NCBI RefSeq assembly: GCF_049306965.1
Contig: NC_133182.1
Coordinates: 45,142,001 to 45,206,000 of the forward strand
Direction: 5' to 3'
DNA length: 64,000 nt
From: Danio rerio
Lineage: Eukaryota > Chordata > Actinopteri > Cypriniformes > Danionidae
Shown here: positions 11,353 through 22,885 of the stretch, one piece after another
How the letters are laid out: each line of letters opens with the position of its first letter
Numbering within the stretch: position 1 is the first letter of the stretch
Translations under genes and position numbers: made by a program
The notes under the pieces: generated by a model
The model's database searches: none
What the model was told of the DNA's origin: nothing
Seen by the model: only the letters and a program-made list of their open reading frames with translations

Positions 11353-12938
11353 ATAGGCTACTGTCAAAAAACAGTATATTTTGAATTAAAAAAGAAAAAT
11401 TTAAATAATAGTATCCATTTTGAGCCAATTCTCCCATGAAATGTGAATGTGAAAATTATACCTGATGGTACTAGTATGTACAAAATTAGGATGCATGCTG
11501 TTTCTTGTGAGTAACTTTAACTGTGCGATGTGTCTCTGTGCATTTTAATCTCAGCCGACTAGAAAGGCAGAAGCAAAAATAAAGAATGGCCTTCAACTCC
11601 AACTGTTAGTCAGAGTTCACATGAAGAGGCGTTTTTTCATGTTCATGTTGGGGTGTGATGATTACCATCATGACAAGAGAACAGAAAAAGACAGAGAACA
11701 CTGTGAGAGGAAGAGTGAGACTAGCTTGATTTAGTCTCAGACACTTAAAATAATAACAATAAATAATATAATACATAAATAAAATAGTCTTTGGCGTTTA
11801 CCCGCTCCTTTAATTCAGTCAAGCTCAGCCATTTTCCCCGGTCTGGTGATCTCCTCCAGCTGAGCAGGTGGTGTGTTAATTATCCCTCATCACCTCAGTG
11901 AAGCCTGACGGAGGAGCGGAGACCCTTCAGTACAGCCTCTGCTGCTAAATCTGTTTATTATATCATCTACAACTTTAGAATCAACAGACATATTCACTTC
12001 ATTTAACTGTTGCACGACAGCCTGATTCAAGGAATATCAGAAAAGAAACAGCAAGTGAACAGCCAGAAAATATTTGCATACCAAGAGAATAGAATATGAT
12101 TATCATCAAATTTTTTTTTTCTCCGGAGTAGTTTTATACTGTGGCTTTGTTTTTCACCTGTTATCAACATGCATTCAAATGCGTTTCTTGTGACCACTTT
12201 TGTTCAAATTTAGAACTCTTTCATCTTATTTGGTGATCGATTTGTCTTAATATGGTCAACCACACTAGGTTTAACCACAAATGTCTCTTAAATATGATTG
12301 CAGACATTCAAAGCTTAATTATAAAATCTTACGTTTTTTTTTCTCAGTCGCTTTGGTCCGTTTCTCAGATCAGAATTGAAATTCTCAGAATTACCTGTTC
12401 AATCTTCACATCATTGTGTCACTTGTGCACATCAAAAAAGCAGTTTATGGTTTTTTTGAACAAGTTGCAAATGCTTTTGTACATCCATGCAAATGATTCT
12501 GTCCAATTCTCTGATGTTTATCATTTTAATTTAATTTACTTTATGTCATGCTGATTAAAATGTATTATACTGGTTTCTGTCTGAATAGTCTCACCCCTCA
12601 CGACATTTAAACATTTGTTTATAGCATTAGCCTTTACATGCAAAATGGCTGAACGAGTTGTCATAATATTTTGTCATGATGCATTTTTCTATACATTTCC
12701 ATCAGATTTTTTTTCTAAATCTGTGCACAATTGGTACATTGCTCCCAGGTGAATCTTGACTTTTTCTAATGAAGGTGCATGCATCTCAAAGGAGATTCTC
12801 CTATGTTCACATTTCTAGTTTTGTTTTGTTTGTTCTTTGTATTATGCAGTGCTGTCTTTTCCTGTCTGAATCATAATTACGTAATCTGTCAACAAATTAC
12901 AGTACAAACAGCAAAAAAAAAAAAATATTGCCATACAT
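11353..12938. other. No gene seen
   Basis: Unassigned AT-rich sequence. A locally GC-rich part (about 11810-11940) has no supported exon structure. The 100-codon plus frame at 12252-12554 looks random. Confidence 0.4.
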
Positions 12939-13899
12939 TACCTGACAAAAGTCTTGTCTCTTACCCAAGTTTTAGGAACAACTTATATAATAATAACTTG
13001 AAATAATAACTTGACTTCTAGTTGATCATTTGATATCAGAAGTGGCTTATATGAAAGGTAAAGGTCTCTAAATTACGCTTATTTTTTCAAAATAAAATAT
13101 GATCATGTCTGCATTTTGAATGATTTAATTAGGACAGTGAGGTATGACTTTGCTTAGACAAAAGTCTTGTCACTTAGCAGAAATAATGTACAGTGTAGAA
13201 TATAAAGTCATGCTGCAGTGGAAAAATATTGAATATTGTGTATGACTTCCATGAGCTTGGATGGCTGCACCCATACATCTCTGCAATGACTCAATCATAA
13301 CTTATTAATAAATAAGTTTTGCAGGATAAGTGCAAATAACGTATTAATAAAATCATCTGTAATGGCAAAGAAAGCATTCTTGCAGGAACCCAGAGTTCAT
13401 CAAGATTTTTTGGATTCATCTTCAATGCTTCCTCCCTCATCTTACCCCGACACACTCAATAATGTTCATGTTTGATGACTGGTCCGGCCAATCCTGAAGC
13501 ACTTTGACCTTCTTTGCTTTCAGGAACTTTGATGTGGAGGCGGAAGTATGAGAAGGAGTACTGCCCTGCCAAAGATTTTGCCCTCTTTTGTAGTTTGTAA
13601 TGTAACGGGCAACACAAATGTCTTGATAACTCAGGCTGTTGCAGATCCACTCTGCAGATTCTGAAACTTACCCTAAACCATGATGTTACCTTCACAAAAC
13701 TTGACTGATTTCTGTGAGAATATTGGGTCCATGCAGGTTCCAGTGTCTTCTGCAGTATTTGTGATGATTTGGATGCAGTTCAACAGATGATACATTGGAA
13801 AAATCTAACTTCTGCCACTTTCCCAAATGATCAAATAGAAGTCAAGTTATTATTTAATGCTCTTACAACTGGGATCGACGACAAGACCTTTGTCAGGTG
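12939..13899 (-). mobile_element. Tc1/mariner-type transposon with CCTGACAAAAGTCTTGTC ends, decayed
   Basis: Left end TACCTGACAAAAGTCTTGTC and right end GACAAGACCTTTGTCAGGT are inverted repeats. A second internal ACAAAAGTCTTGTCAC lies near 13160. On the minus strand, scattered transposase blocks can be read in different frames: a QDWPDQSSNMNIIE-like segment near 13490-13450, the usual region around the third acidic catalytic residue, and a LDELWVPARMLSLPLQ-like segment near 13390. Only the C-terminal part is recognisable and several frame changes separate the blocks. Confidence 0.75.
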
Positions 13900-14339
13900 G
13901 TGTGGTTTAGATCAGAACACCCCTCCAGAGTACACTGCTATCATGACAAAGTAATTTGACTGTCTTATCTGTACAAAATGACACAAGGACTTGTCTTTCT
14001 GATGGCATTGACATGTTCATTAACATAGAAATTAAGTTTTCAGAAATGAGTTTTTTGAGGAAGACACTGGCTTTTACAGGTAATCCAAGGAGTTCTGTCC
14101 CAAAGCGACAGAAAAGCTGTAATATAGAAGCTTCGAATGTAAATATATGAATATATATTTGTCAAATATGAATAGTCAGAATGCTATGAACATTCTAGTT
14201 GTTATAGAATTCTGCTAGTTTCAGTGTTATAAGACACTGAAAAGGCACCTAGTTTACCCCTTTTTAAAGATTTAATATTAATATTATGTAGCAGTTTAGG
14301 TTCAGTTCAAAACACAATTCAGATTTGTTTTATTAGATT
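13900..14339. other. No gene seen
   Basis: AT-rich flank without supported exon or named repeat. Confidence 0.4.
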
Positions 14340-14639
14340 GTGTTAAAAAAGTGTCATTTTGAGGGCATGTACATAGGTCGCTGTTTTAGGGGTGTGACTT
14401 GCGGTGCCGGTGTGAGTACCCTGACAGAAACCTGTGTTTACAATTCTAAAATGCATGGTGCTGCATAGCGCGATACTGCTTGTCGCTGAGCGGTGCTTCT
14501 GGTGTGCGGCCTGCTTAAGGCAAGTTTGTTATTACCAATGGAGGGACGCGCAGGTGAGGCAACTTGCTTCCACTTTCATGCTGCATCTAGTTAAGAGGAC
14601 TGGGAGCTTCTGTGACTGCAGGAAATGCAAACGGCTGAA
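14340..14639. repeat. GC-rich unclassified repeat piece
   Basis: Composition is unlike the surroundings, with GGTGCCGGTGTGAGTACCCT and CGCTGAGCGGTGCTTCTGGT. It looks like part of an interspersed element and directly adjoins the element at 14640. No host exon is supported. Confidence 0.35.
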
Positions 14640-15812
14640 GTTTAAAGGGTCACGAAACACCAAAACACATTTTTTGAGCTGTTGACAGTCGTATATGTGT
14701 CCCACACTGCTAAAAACATTATTAGGACACCTATATTTCACTAAAACGTGTAAATTGGTTGTTTTTGCGTTATTTCAAGCAAATTCGTACTTCCGGTTTT
14801 AAACGAATTTTTGAAGCTGCGTCACAGTCATGACATAATAGCGTTGTATTCCAGCGTGCAGACTGGGTGTCTGTGCCAGAGTGTGTCTTATTACGTCTTA
14901 CAGTGTGATGCATTAATGCATGAGTAAGGCTTGGTTCAAACCAATCAGTGTGCTCTATTGTGCAACTTCATTAATATTCATTACTGTCATAGTGTTTAGA
15001 CGGCAGAGACGCCACGTTGTGTTGGCAAAACAAGCGTGGAGTGTTGCTTTTATAGTTTGCTGCCGTTAAGTTTCGTTTTCATTTTCTCTCTGTAAGAGCA
15101 CAGCTGGAGTCACGTGTGGATTAACAGTGTAGGCGACGCTCGACAACAATAACTTACGTGTCTAAGGAGGATTATTGTTTACCTGAGAGATGTTCTCATC
15201 TGCAAACGCTGAGATCCGGATTAGCTTGTAGTATTCTCTTCATAAAAATGCGGCTCTAGTTGCTGGTGATTGTCCTGTCTCTACAGATTTGGTAAGTGAT
15301 CGAGCGACCAGTGCTCTTTTGTTTTTGCACAGAGTGTAAACATGTTAGCACCACAACCAAACTTTAACCTCGTGTAGGATTTTTACCGCATTTTGTGACC
15401 GGATTAACCCACGCGGATTTCTGACGCTACCTGCCGAGTGCATCTAAGTTTCCGGGAAATGCAGAGTTTTTTTTTTTCTGTCATTCGCTGTGCGGTATCA
15501 AACATTGCATGAAAAATACACGCTTACAGCAGTTCCTCGAATCAAATATCTCATTTTTCGCGAGGGACATGAATGAATTCTCTGAATGAAAGACAGTTAA
15601 AGTCCACCATTTAATAATTTGGCAAATAATTCGACTACAGATGCACATATAAACACAGTCGCGTGCCCAAATAGACACTCCCACACCGTGCCTCTTTTCT
15701 TCCTCCGACACTCCCCCTAAACAGAGCTGGACACGCCCACTTTTCTGGCTTTTTCCAAAGTAGAGGTGTGAAAACACCCTGCTGAAACGAGGGGGTTTTA
15801 TGGCCCTTTAAG
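14640..15812. mobile_element. Non-autonomous inverted-repeat transposon, about 1.17 kb
   Basis: The left end TTTAAAGGGTCACGAAAC and right end GTTTTATGGCCCTTTAAG are inverted with mismatches. The interior contains a CpG-containing segment and no transposase. A distant partial relative is at 6243-6460. The unequal ends suggest an old or partly rearranged copy. Confidence 0.55.
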
Positions 15813-16262
15813 GAAGACACCATGAAACGTATTCATGTTTGCAAACTCACCAACACAAACAATGGCGCTGATGAGAGCGATCATGTGGTGAATGTTGATC
15901 TTGTGTTGAGCCCAATGAGCCTTACATCTAAAAACAGAGCAAGGGTGTTTCTTTGGTGAAATCGCTCTGACTCATACGTTGAAAATGGTGGACCTGAAAC
16001 AACAAACTGAGAATATGGTAATGTGCACCTGTCAATCAATATTGGTGGGCGGGGAGGACCGCATTTCTATGTCAAGTTACAGTCGCTCTGAAAACCGCTC
16101 CAATTGGTCCACCGTTTTTATGTTGTTAAATTAAAAAAAGGACTGCGTGAGTTTGTATCACCCCAATATGACGGTCTACACACTATACTTACACACGTCT
16201 GTCTAAACAGCTTGAAAAGTAGATTTTTAACCATAGGTTAAGATAAATAAATCTTTTCATCT
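15813..16262 (+). mobile_element. Right part of a GGGCACC-ended DNA element
   Basis: GGTGGGCGGGGAGGACCGCA, CCCCAATATGACGGTCTACA and CACACTATACTTACACACG match the right half of the element at 42046-42768. The terminal GGTGCCCTTTAA-like end has decayed to AGATTTTTAACCATAGG. Confidence 0.5.
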
Positions 16263-16282
16263 TAGTTAACAAGTTAACAAAT

Positions 16283-16314
16283 TTAGTGTGTGTGTGTGGG
16301 TGTGTGTGTGTGTT
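16283..16314. repeat. (TG)n microsatellite
   Basis: Dinucleotide TG run with one GGG interruption. Confidence 0.9.
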
Positions 16315-18240
16315 TTCTTGCTATGTGACAGTATTAATTCTCTTCATAAAAGAATCACATTGTCTCTGAGTCTGCAGATATGTTGTATATGACAGCGATG
16401 TTTGTTTCCTCTCTCTGTGTTCGTGTCTGATGTGTTAGCCTGAGGCGGAGCTTTAAACCAATTCTAGCATCCCGTTTCTGCTCCCACTGACAGTCTGATA
16501 TGGTTAACCATAGCGAGATCCAATTACCCTGCTCCTATTGGCTCTTTCCCTTCCTAACACTCTGCTAACGCTGAGGTCACAGGCAGAAGACTGCTTCACT
16601 TCAGCTGGAAGAGCCCATGACCCTGGTTAATGTAGTTCATGCGCGCACACACACACGTACACACTTGTACAAGTAGGCCATTTCAGTCCCTTTCTCGCTC
16701 TTTTTGTTTGCTTTTCTCTTGGATGGACACATCAGGCTTTGAATCTGATGTGCTTCACTGGAGCTTTGTTTGCAGTGTAGCAGGATATCGCTCACAGAAA
16801 GTGAAATTGGCAATTTGGCATAGTGGGAAGCAGCAAAAGAGAATCCAATGTCAGTGATATTTAGCATGAAGGTCTTGCATTCAGGAGATATAACAACATA
16901 AGACAAATATAGTCACTATATATACATCTAGACTGTCAAATACACATTTTAGAAACTTTTCATGATGTCCTATTGACCTTATTCTTCATTTTGGCTCATT
17001 TTTGCAATTTGTTTTAGAATTTCCGATTCAGTTGTCTATGGGGGAAATGACTATAAGAATAATAAATATGTTTGCATGACCATACAGACTAAATAGAATA
17101 ATATAAGAAAATATCAGTTTGCAACATCAAGCTGCATAACATGGTGTTTATAGTGTCAAAAAATGAATGGAAGTGAATAAGACCGGAAGTCTCTAACCAA
17201 AAAGATTCAAATGATGAATATCTTGTGGTATTTGTAGTTTATTTGTTCAAAGGTGTGAAACTGTTTGAAAGAATTTTTTTTTTTTTTTGATACATTTATG
17301 AGTTCAATGTTTTTATGAACATTTATTATATCAATTATATAATAATTATTATTAATCAGTATTAATAAACTGACATTTGTTATAATATTTAATCATTTTG
17401 TATATACACAGTTTTATATACATTTTTAATTGTAATTTATTGTTCATATTTAGTTTATGTATTTGTAAATATGTATAGAGACCGATTGAATTAAATTTGC
17501 AAAAACTAATAAGTAAACTTAATTCCTTCATGTTGTCCCAACACAAATCGATTGTGTAAAACCCTGCATTTTTTATTGGGTATAAGGGTTGCAAGAGAGG
17601 GGTTGGGGATCCACAGGGGGGAAGTGTATAATTTAACACTGTTATATATAAAATACATATTAACGTATCGATTATTTTCATGTCATGTTTAAATGTGCTG
17701 TAGATGTATACTGCCTGGTGAATTTAGAAGGAAATTCCTAAAAGGATTATGTAGTATAGCCTGACCTATCCTGAGAAATCAATAACATTAATGTGTTCTG
17801 ATGACTGCCCAGGTTAACAATAAAGTGATCAATTCAATACAATCCAGCAGTAAGTTCATATTTAGAAAAAAAAAATGTTTTTCATATTATATTACATTAT
17901 TTTTGTTGTTTTATTATAATACCGTATAAAAGAAAAAAAATTGTATTCATTATATATTATACAATATTTTTATTTTTAGTAATTCTATAATGTCAATAAA
18001 TCATATATTGGTTTCCTGGCATGAAAAAGTTTGAAAAGCTCTGCCCTCTAGTGGTTAGAAAATGTATCCAATCAAGTGTATAGGTCAGACCACAAGGATT
18101 TTCATCGACCCGTATATATCAATATACTCTACATAATTCTCCAAGAAATTTTAATGTCTTCTGTTTAACAGTTAATATCATTAATAATGATTATCATGTA
18201 CTTTCCATGATGTATAGTATATAAAATTGTCAGTTTGTTA
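16315..18240. other. No supported gene; short MITE-like piece near 17520-17560
   Basis: The segment CTTCATGTTGTCCCAACACA at about 17528 matches the interior of the repeat at 4440-4500. The rest is unassigned. Overlapping opposite-strand frames at 16637-16906 fall around a CA-rich stretch and have no domain. Confidence 0.4.
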
Positions 18241-18667
18241 TTTAGTGTAACACATAGGTCTCAAACTCTATTCCCGGATGGCCACAGCTCAGCACAGTTT
18301 TCCTCCTACCCTAATCAAATAGCTGATCCAACTAATAAAGGTGTTTCAGACTACTATGTATTGCGTTCCAATTCGCATACTTATACTACGCTCTTAAAGT
18401 ATGTACTTTTTTATTGTGAAGAAAATTTTTTTGAGTGTGTAACAGAAGAGTATTCAAGTTTTGGGACACACTACTTCCTTTTTATCTGAACATTATGTTG
18501 CTTAGTTATGAGCCCTGTCAATCATCCACATTTCTTTCATATTTAATTACCTACCTTATTGGAGAAGCAGCCGCAGGATAATCTGCCATTCGTGAGTCTT
18601 TTATGCAGAGAAATCTCTTCAGGTCTTTGGATAATTATGCATTCAAATGTTAATGTCCAAACACGTC

Positions 18668-18741
<74 letters not shown>

Positions 18742-18905
18742 TTCAAGTACATCTTTACCAAAGCATCTCTACTTGACTGTTGGTCTCACGCGTCCACCAT
18801 GTTTGTAGTTTAATTACACTTTTCAGCTGCTTTTGTAGCTCTAATCGAATTCACGTCTAATGTGCAACGTACTGTGGGAATTATCAGCAGTTAGAGTATG
18901 GACGA
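18241..18905. repeat. Partial DNA elements around a (TA)n array
   Basis: 18255-18355 resembles a family beginning with CTCAAACTCTATTCC. 18360-18480 resembles the left part of the 8988-9518 element (GCGTTCCAATTCGCATACTT). The right edge near 18905-18935 (TTCGATTTTGAGACCATTGC) may be the matching end of the first. The TA array at 18665-18740 splits the region. Confidence 0.4.
18665..18740. repeat. (TA)n microsatellite
   Basis: About 37 TA units with one C interruption near 18681. Confidence 0.95.
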
Positions 18906-19172
18906 TTCTACACTTCGATTTTGAGACCATTGCTGTAACAAAATGGGTTTTACCCTTTTGTCAGCAGTGATTACAGGTTACATTTTACATTATTACATTA
19001 CATTCTAACATTTTACTTTAATTAAATTGTCTACTTGACTGCTTCACATAACTTTTACGAAACATTAAAGAAGACATTTTAGTTAAACTTAATATTCTTT
19101 ATATATAAATCACTGAAGTAAGTGTATTTTTATGCAAAAACAGCACATTCCATACAATAACAGTGTACAGTC

Positions 19173-20576
19173 TACAATGCATCAGGAGAGTACTGATAGC
19201 GCTTCACTTTTTCCACATGTATTCATGCTACTGTCTTATTCCAAAATGGATTAAATTCATATATTTCCTCAAAATTCTACACTCAAAACCCCATAATGAC
19301 AATGTAAAAAAAGATATTTCTAAATTGTTGCAAATGTATTTAAAATAAAAAAGCTGCCGTGAAGCTCTAAATTGAGAATAGGTACATTCTGTTTCCACTG
19401 ATCATTCTTGAGATGTTTCAGCAGCTTAATTGGGGTTCACCAGTGGTAAATTCAGTTAATTAGACCTGCTTTGAAAAGGCATACACCTGTCTGTATAAGG
19501 TCTCAAGGTTGACAGTGCATGTCAAAGCACAAACCAAGCGTGGAGACAAAGGAATTGTCTGTAGACCTCAAAGACAGGATTGTCTCGAGGCACAATGATG
19601 GGGAAGCTTACAGAAAAATTTCTGCTGCTCTGAAAGTTCCAATGAGCACAGTGGCCGCCATCATCCGTATGTGGAAGATGAGCTCCAGCATTTTCTGTGG
19701 AGAGAGGAGAACCGTACAGAAGGACAACCATCTGTGTAGCAATCCACTAATTAGGCCAGTATGGTAGAGTGGCCAGACGGAAGCCATTCCCCGCCTAGAG
19801 TTTGCCAAAAGGCATCTAAAGGACTCTCAGACCATAAGAAATTAAATTCTCTGCTCTGATGTGACTAAAATTGAACTCTTTGGAGTGAATGTCAGGCGTC
19901 ACGTTTGGACAAAACCAGGCACCACTTATAACCAGGCTAATACCATCCCTGGAAGACTAGTCAAGATAGAGGGAAAGATGAATGCAGCAATGTACTGAGA
20001 CCCTGAATGTACCTGCTTCAGAGTGCTCTTGACCTCAGACTTGGGTGACAGTTCATTTTCCAGCAGGACAATGACCCAAAGCACACTGCCGAAATATCAA
20101 TGTAGTGCCTTAACAACAACTCTGAATGTCTTTAAGTGGCCCAGCCAGACCCCAGACCTAAACCCTATTTAACATCTCTGGAGAGATCTGAAAATGACTG
20201 TACACCGTCGCTTACCATCCAACCTGATAGAGCTTGAGAGGTACTGTAAAGAGGAATGTGCAAATCTTCCCAAAGACCGGTGTGTCAAGCTTGTGGCATC
20301 ATATTCAAAAAGACTTGAGGCTGTAATTGCTGCCAAAGGTGCATCAACAAAGTATTGAGTAAAGGCTGTGAATATTTATGTACTTGTGATTTTTCAGGTT
20401 TTTTATTTTTAATAATTTTGCAACAATTTAAAAAAATCTTTTTTCACATTGTCATTATGGGGTATTGTGTGTAGAATTTTGAGGAAATGAATTAATTTAA
20501 GCCATTTTGGAATAACATAACACAAAAATATGTGGAAAAAGTGAAGCGCTATGAATACTTTCCGGATACACTATGT
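19173..20576 (+). mobile_element. Tc1-like DNA transposon, near full length, inactive
   Basis: The right end, GTGAAGCGCTATGAATACTT then TCCGGATACACTATGTA, is the inverted counterpart of the left end around 19173-19208 (GAGTACTGATAGCGCTTCAC). A transposase reading frame opens at 19519 (MSKHKPSVETKELSVDLKDR, then the helix-turn-helix YRKISAALKVPMSTVAAII). Further blocks follow: HVWTKPGTTYN-like at about 19900, QQDNDPKHTA-like near 20065, and a WPSQTPDLNPI-like site near 20140. Multiple stops and frame changes interrupt it. Length (about 1.4 kb) and layout fit the Tc1 family. Confidence 0.9.
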
Positions 20577-20688
20577 AATGTAGTATCAGTTGCATACTGT
20601 TTGTTAAATGCACTGATAAAATCTTTTTGGACATCAAATTTATATAATCACATTTAATCACACATATATATATTTTTTCTTCTTTCAG

Positions 20689-21037
20689 TTATGATGAGTG
20701 TGTGGGACAAGGGACGCAGATATATGTTCCTACAGACGATCCACCACCCTACTCCCTCACAGACCCGTGTCGGGATCAATACATGGAGGATCTCCCCGCT
20801 GGTGCGTCCTGGGTGTCCGCCAGTGGCTCGTCCCGTTACCCGAGCAGACTACAGAACTTCAGGCACCAGCCGGTGGCCTCCATCTCTTTATCAGCTTTAC
20901 CTTTAGACGAGGCACCGCCATACGAGGCAGTAATGAGTGAACAAAACCAGCCTCTTCCCCTGATGCCTCTGGATCTGCTCAAACACACAACAGCGGACAG
21001 CAGTGCTCAGGACAGCGTTTCCCACCGGATCCTGTAA
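20689..21037 (+). CDS. bean1: bean1, last coding exon (BEAN family, binds NEDD4)
   Basis: A pyrimidine-rich tract ending TTCTTTCAG precedes the exon. One base completes a split codon, then 115 codons run to a TAA at 21035-21037. The start reads YDECVGQGTQIYVPTDDPPP YSLTDPC, matching the C-terminal part of vertebrate BEAN1 (human YEECVG...YVPTDAPPPYSLTD). PPPY at residues 18-21 of the exon is a PPxY motif, the known docking site for WW domains of NEDD4-type ubiquitin ligases. The first Tyr is the end of a PPGY motif in the human protein, here interrupted by the intron. A third, weaker site is APPYEAV (75-81). The transmembrane and His-rich exons of BEAN1 are not seen and should lie upstream, beyond or deep within the first 20 kb. 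In human the gene also lies next to TK2. Confidence 0.93.
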
Positions 21038-21430
21038 TAATCCCGGCACACTCATGCATCCCCTGTTAACCAAAACCAGCTTTGAGAGGAACTGCTCTGT
21101 GTGGCTGAGCGTCCAGAGCTGAAGAAGGCCACTTTACCTCTCTGAGGCCCACACAGACACTGCACCTCCTGCTTGACCTGACACAGCCAGAGCACAGGGC
21201 TATCGACCACCCTTTTGTGTGCATTACCTCACCTTGTCTTTTGGCTTGTAGTGTAATTAGATGTTAAATGTGTGTCTTATTGTTAGACATGGAGTGCGGT
21301 CACATTTACTGGTGCTTGGCACAATTTTGCAGGTGAAACTCACTTCAGTGTGATTGGTAGTTTTGCGTGAGAGCAAAGTGTAATGCTGCAACACCAGAGG
21401 CTGCGCTTTTAGTTCTAGAACCATTTTTTT
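21038..21430 (+). other. Probable bean1 3' UTR
   Basis: Follows the bean1 stop and lacks repeats until about 21430. No AATAAA is visible before the repeat block, so the transcript end is unknown. Confidence 0.5.
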
Positions 21431-22140
21431 ATTCAATTCAATTCTTGTTTATTTCTATAGAGCTTTTACAATGTCGATTGTGTCAAAGCAGCTTAACATA
21501 GAAGTTCTAGTAAATTGAAACAGTGTCAGTCCAGTTTTCAGAGTTGAGGTTCAGTTTACTTCAGTTCAGTGCAGTTTAAATTTCATTGCTAAAAGTCCAA
21601 ACATTGAAGAGTAAATGTCCCAAAGTCCCAACCAACCAAGCAAGCCAGCCCTACTGAAAAAAACAGCTTAAACCAGGCAAGGCTGGTTAGCTGGTTTTAG
21701 CTGGTCGACCAGGCTGGTTTTAGAGGGGTTTTGGCCATTTCCAGGCTGGTTTCCAGCCATTTCCAGCCTGGTCTTAGCTGGTCAGGCTGGAAGATAACCA
21801 GCTAAAACCAGCTTGACCAGCCTAGCCAGGTTGGGAGCCCAGCCAAAACCAGCTATGTCCAGCTTAAACCAGCCTGGTCAAGCTGGTTTTAGCTTGATTT
21901 AGCTGGTCATTTTCCAGCCTGACCAGCTAAGACCAGGCTGGAAATGGCTGGAAACCAGCCTGGAAATGGCCAAAACCCCTCTAAAACCAGGCTGGTTGAC
22001 CAGCTAAAACCAGCCAACCAGCCTAGGCTGGTTTAAGCTGGATTTTTCAGCAGGGAGTGGTGACAGTGGCGAGGAACAAACTTCACTAATTGACCAAAGT
22101 GAAGGAAGAAAAATCTTGAGAGAAACCAGGCTCAGTTTCT
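21430..22140. repeat. Interspersed repeat split by a palindromic MITE
   Basis: The outer sequence (TTCAATTCAATTCTTGTTTA, GCTTTTACAATGTCGATTGT, GTCAAAGCAGCTTAACATAG on the left; CTTCACTAATTGACCAAAGT, TCTTGAGAGAAACCAGGCTC on the right) is a repeat seen widely in zebrafish, from memory; I cannot name its class. It is interrupted at about 21647-22057. Confidence 0.6.
21647..22057. mobile_element. Palindromic ACCAGC/GCTGGT MITE, about 410 bp
   Basis: The ends CCCTACTGAAAAAAACAGCT and GCTGGATTTTTCAGCAGGG are inverted repeats. Nearly the whole element is a long hairpin: TTTTGGCCATTTCCAGGCTG in the left arm pairs with CAGCCTGGAAATGGCCAAAA in the right. It contains many ACCAGC units and no coding capacity. 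It sits inside the repeat described at 21430-22140. Confidence 0.8.
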
Positions 22141-22299
22141 GAACATATTACATTGTTTTAACACGTTTTAGTTGCTAAGTTGACAAGCATTCTGTCAGCG
22201 CTGACTTTGGAATATACACTTCAACATAATATGATTCTGGACACACAAATAAGTTTTCTGAAACTATTCAGGACAGATTTAGGGTGCAGATTTCTAAAA

Positions 22300-22515
22300 T
22301 ACTAAATGTTGAGCTTTGGACGTTCAGCTCTATGCTATAAGCATACTTGAAACATGTTAGCAACATGCTAATTCTTGCTAGACACATTATAAACATGCCA
22401 CTAACATGCTAGCATCGTGTTCATTTACGGAAATGTCAGCCATGTGCTAAAATCTGCTTGAAAGAAGTTAGAGATATGCTAATTAATGTTAGCAATATGC
22501 TAACTATGTTATGGC
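22300..22515. repeat. CATGCTAGC-rich repeat, copy 1
   Basis: Contains CATTATAAACATGCCACTAA and ATGCTAGCATCGTGTT with many GCTAA words. A diverged second copy is at 23030-23190. A DANA SINE separates them. Confidence 0.6.
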
Positions 22516-22885
22516 AGGTGACAAGGTGGCCTAGTGGTTAGTATGTTTACCTCATAGCAAGATGGTCGGTGGTTTGAGTCCTGGCTTGGTCAGTTGGCTT
22601 GTATGTGTGCTGTTTGCATGTTCTCCCCGTGTTCGCCTTGGTTTCCTCCAGGTGCCCCGGTTTCCCCCACAGTCCAAAGACATGCGCTATAGGTGAATTG
22701 AATAAACTAAATTGGCCGTAGTGTATGAGTGTGAAAAAGTGTTTATAGATGTTTCCCAGTACTGGGTTGCAGCTGAAAGGATATCCACTATGTAAAACAT
22801 ATGCATAAGTATAAGTTGGCAGCTCATTCCACTGTGGCAACCCCTGATGAATAAAGAGACTATGTTGAAGGAAAATGAATAGATA
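22516..22885 (+). repeat. DANA SINE, full length, plus orientation
   Basis: The head, GTGGCCTAGTGGTTAGTATG, includes a tRNA-like A/B-box region ending GGTTTGAGTCCTGGCTTGGT. The middle is GTTTGCATGTTCTCCCCGTG, CAGGTGCCCCGGTTTCCCCC, AGTCCAAAGACATGCGCTAT. The tail is GATGTTTCCCAGTACTGGGT, AATAAAGAGACTATG, AAAATGAAT. All blocks are in canonical order. Confidence 0.9.

Noticed and set aside
14434-14685. Cys-rich 83-codon frame
   Set aside because: Crosses from a GC-rich repeat piece into the left end of a DNA element; no splice borders or domain.
19519-19767. Helix-turn-helix protein as a host gene
   Set aside because: It is the N-terminal part of a Tc1 transposase inside recognisable inverted repeats, followed by a decayed remainder.
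1-20688. Upstream bean1 exons (transmembrane, His-rich, PDSPPG-coding)
   Set aside because: I looked for their conserved words next to GT/AG borders on the plus strand and found none I could support; they probably lie left of the window.
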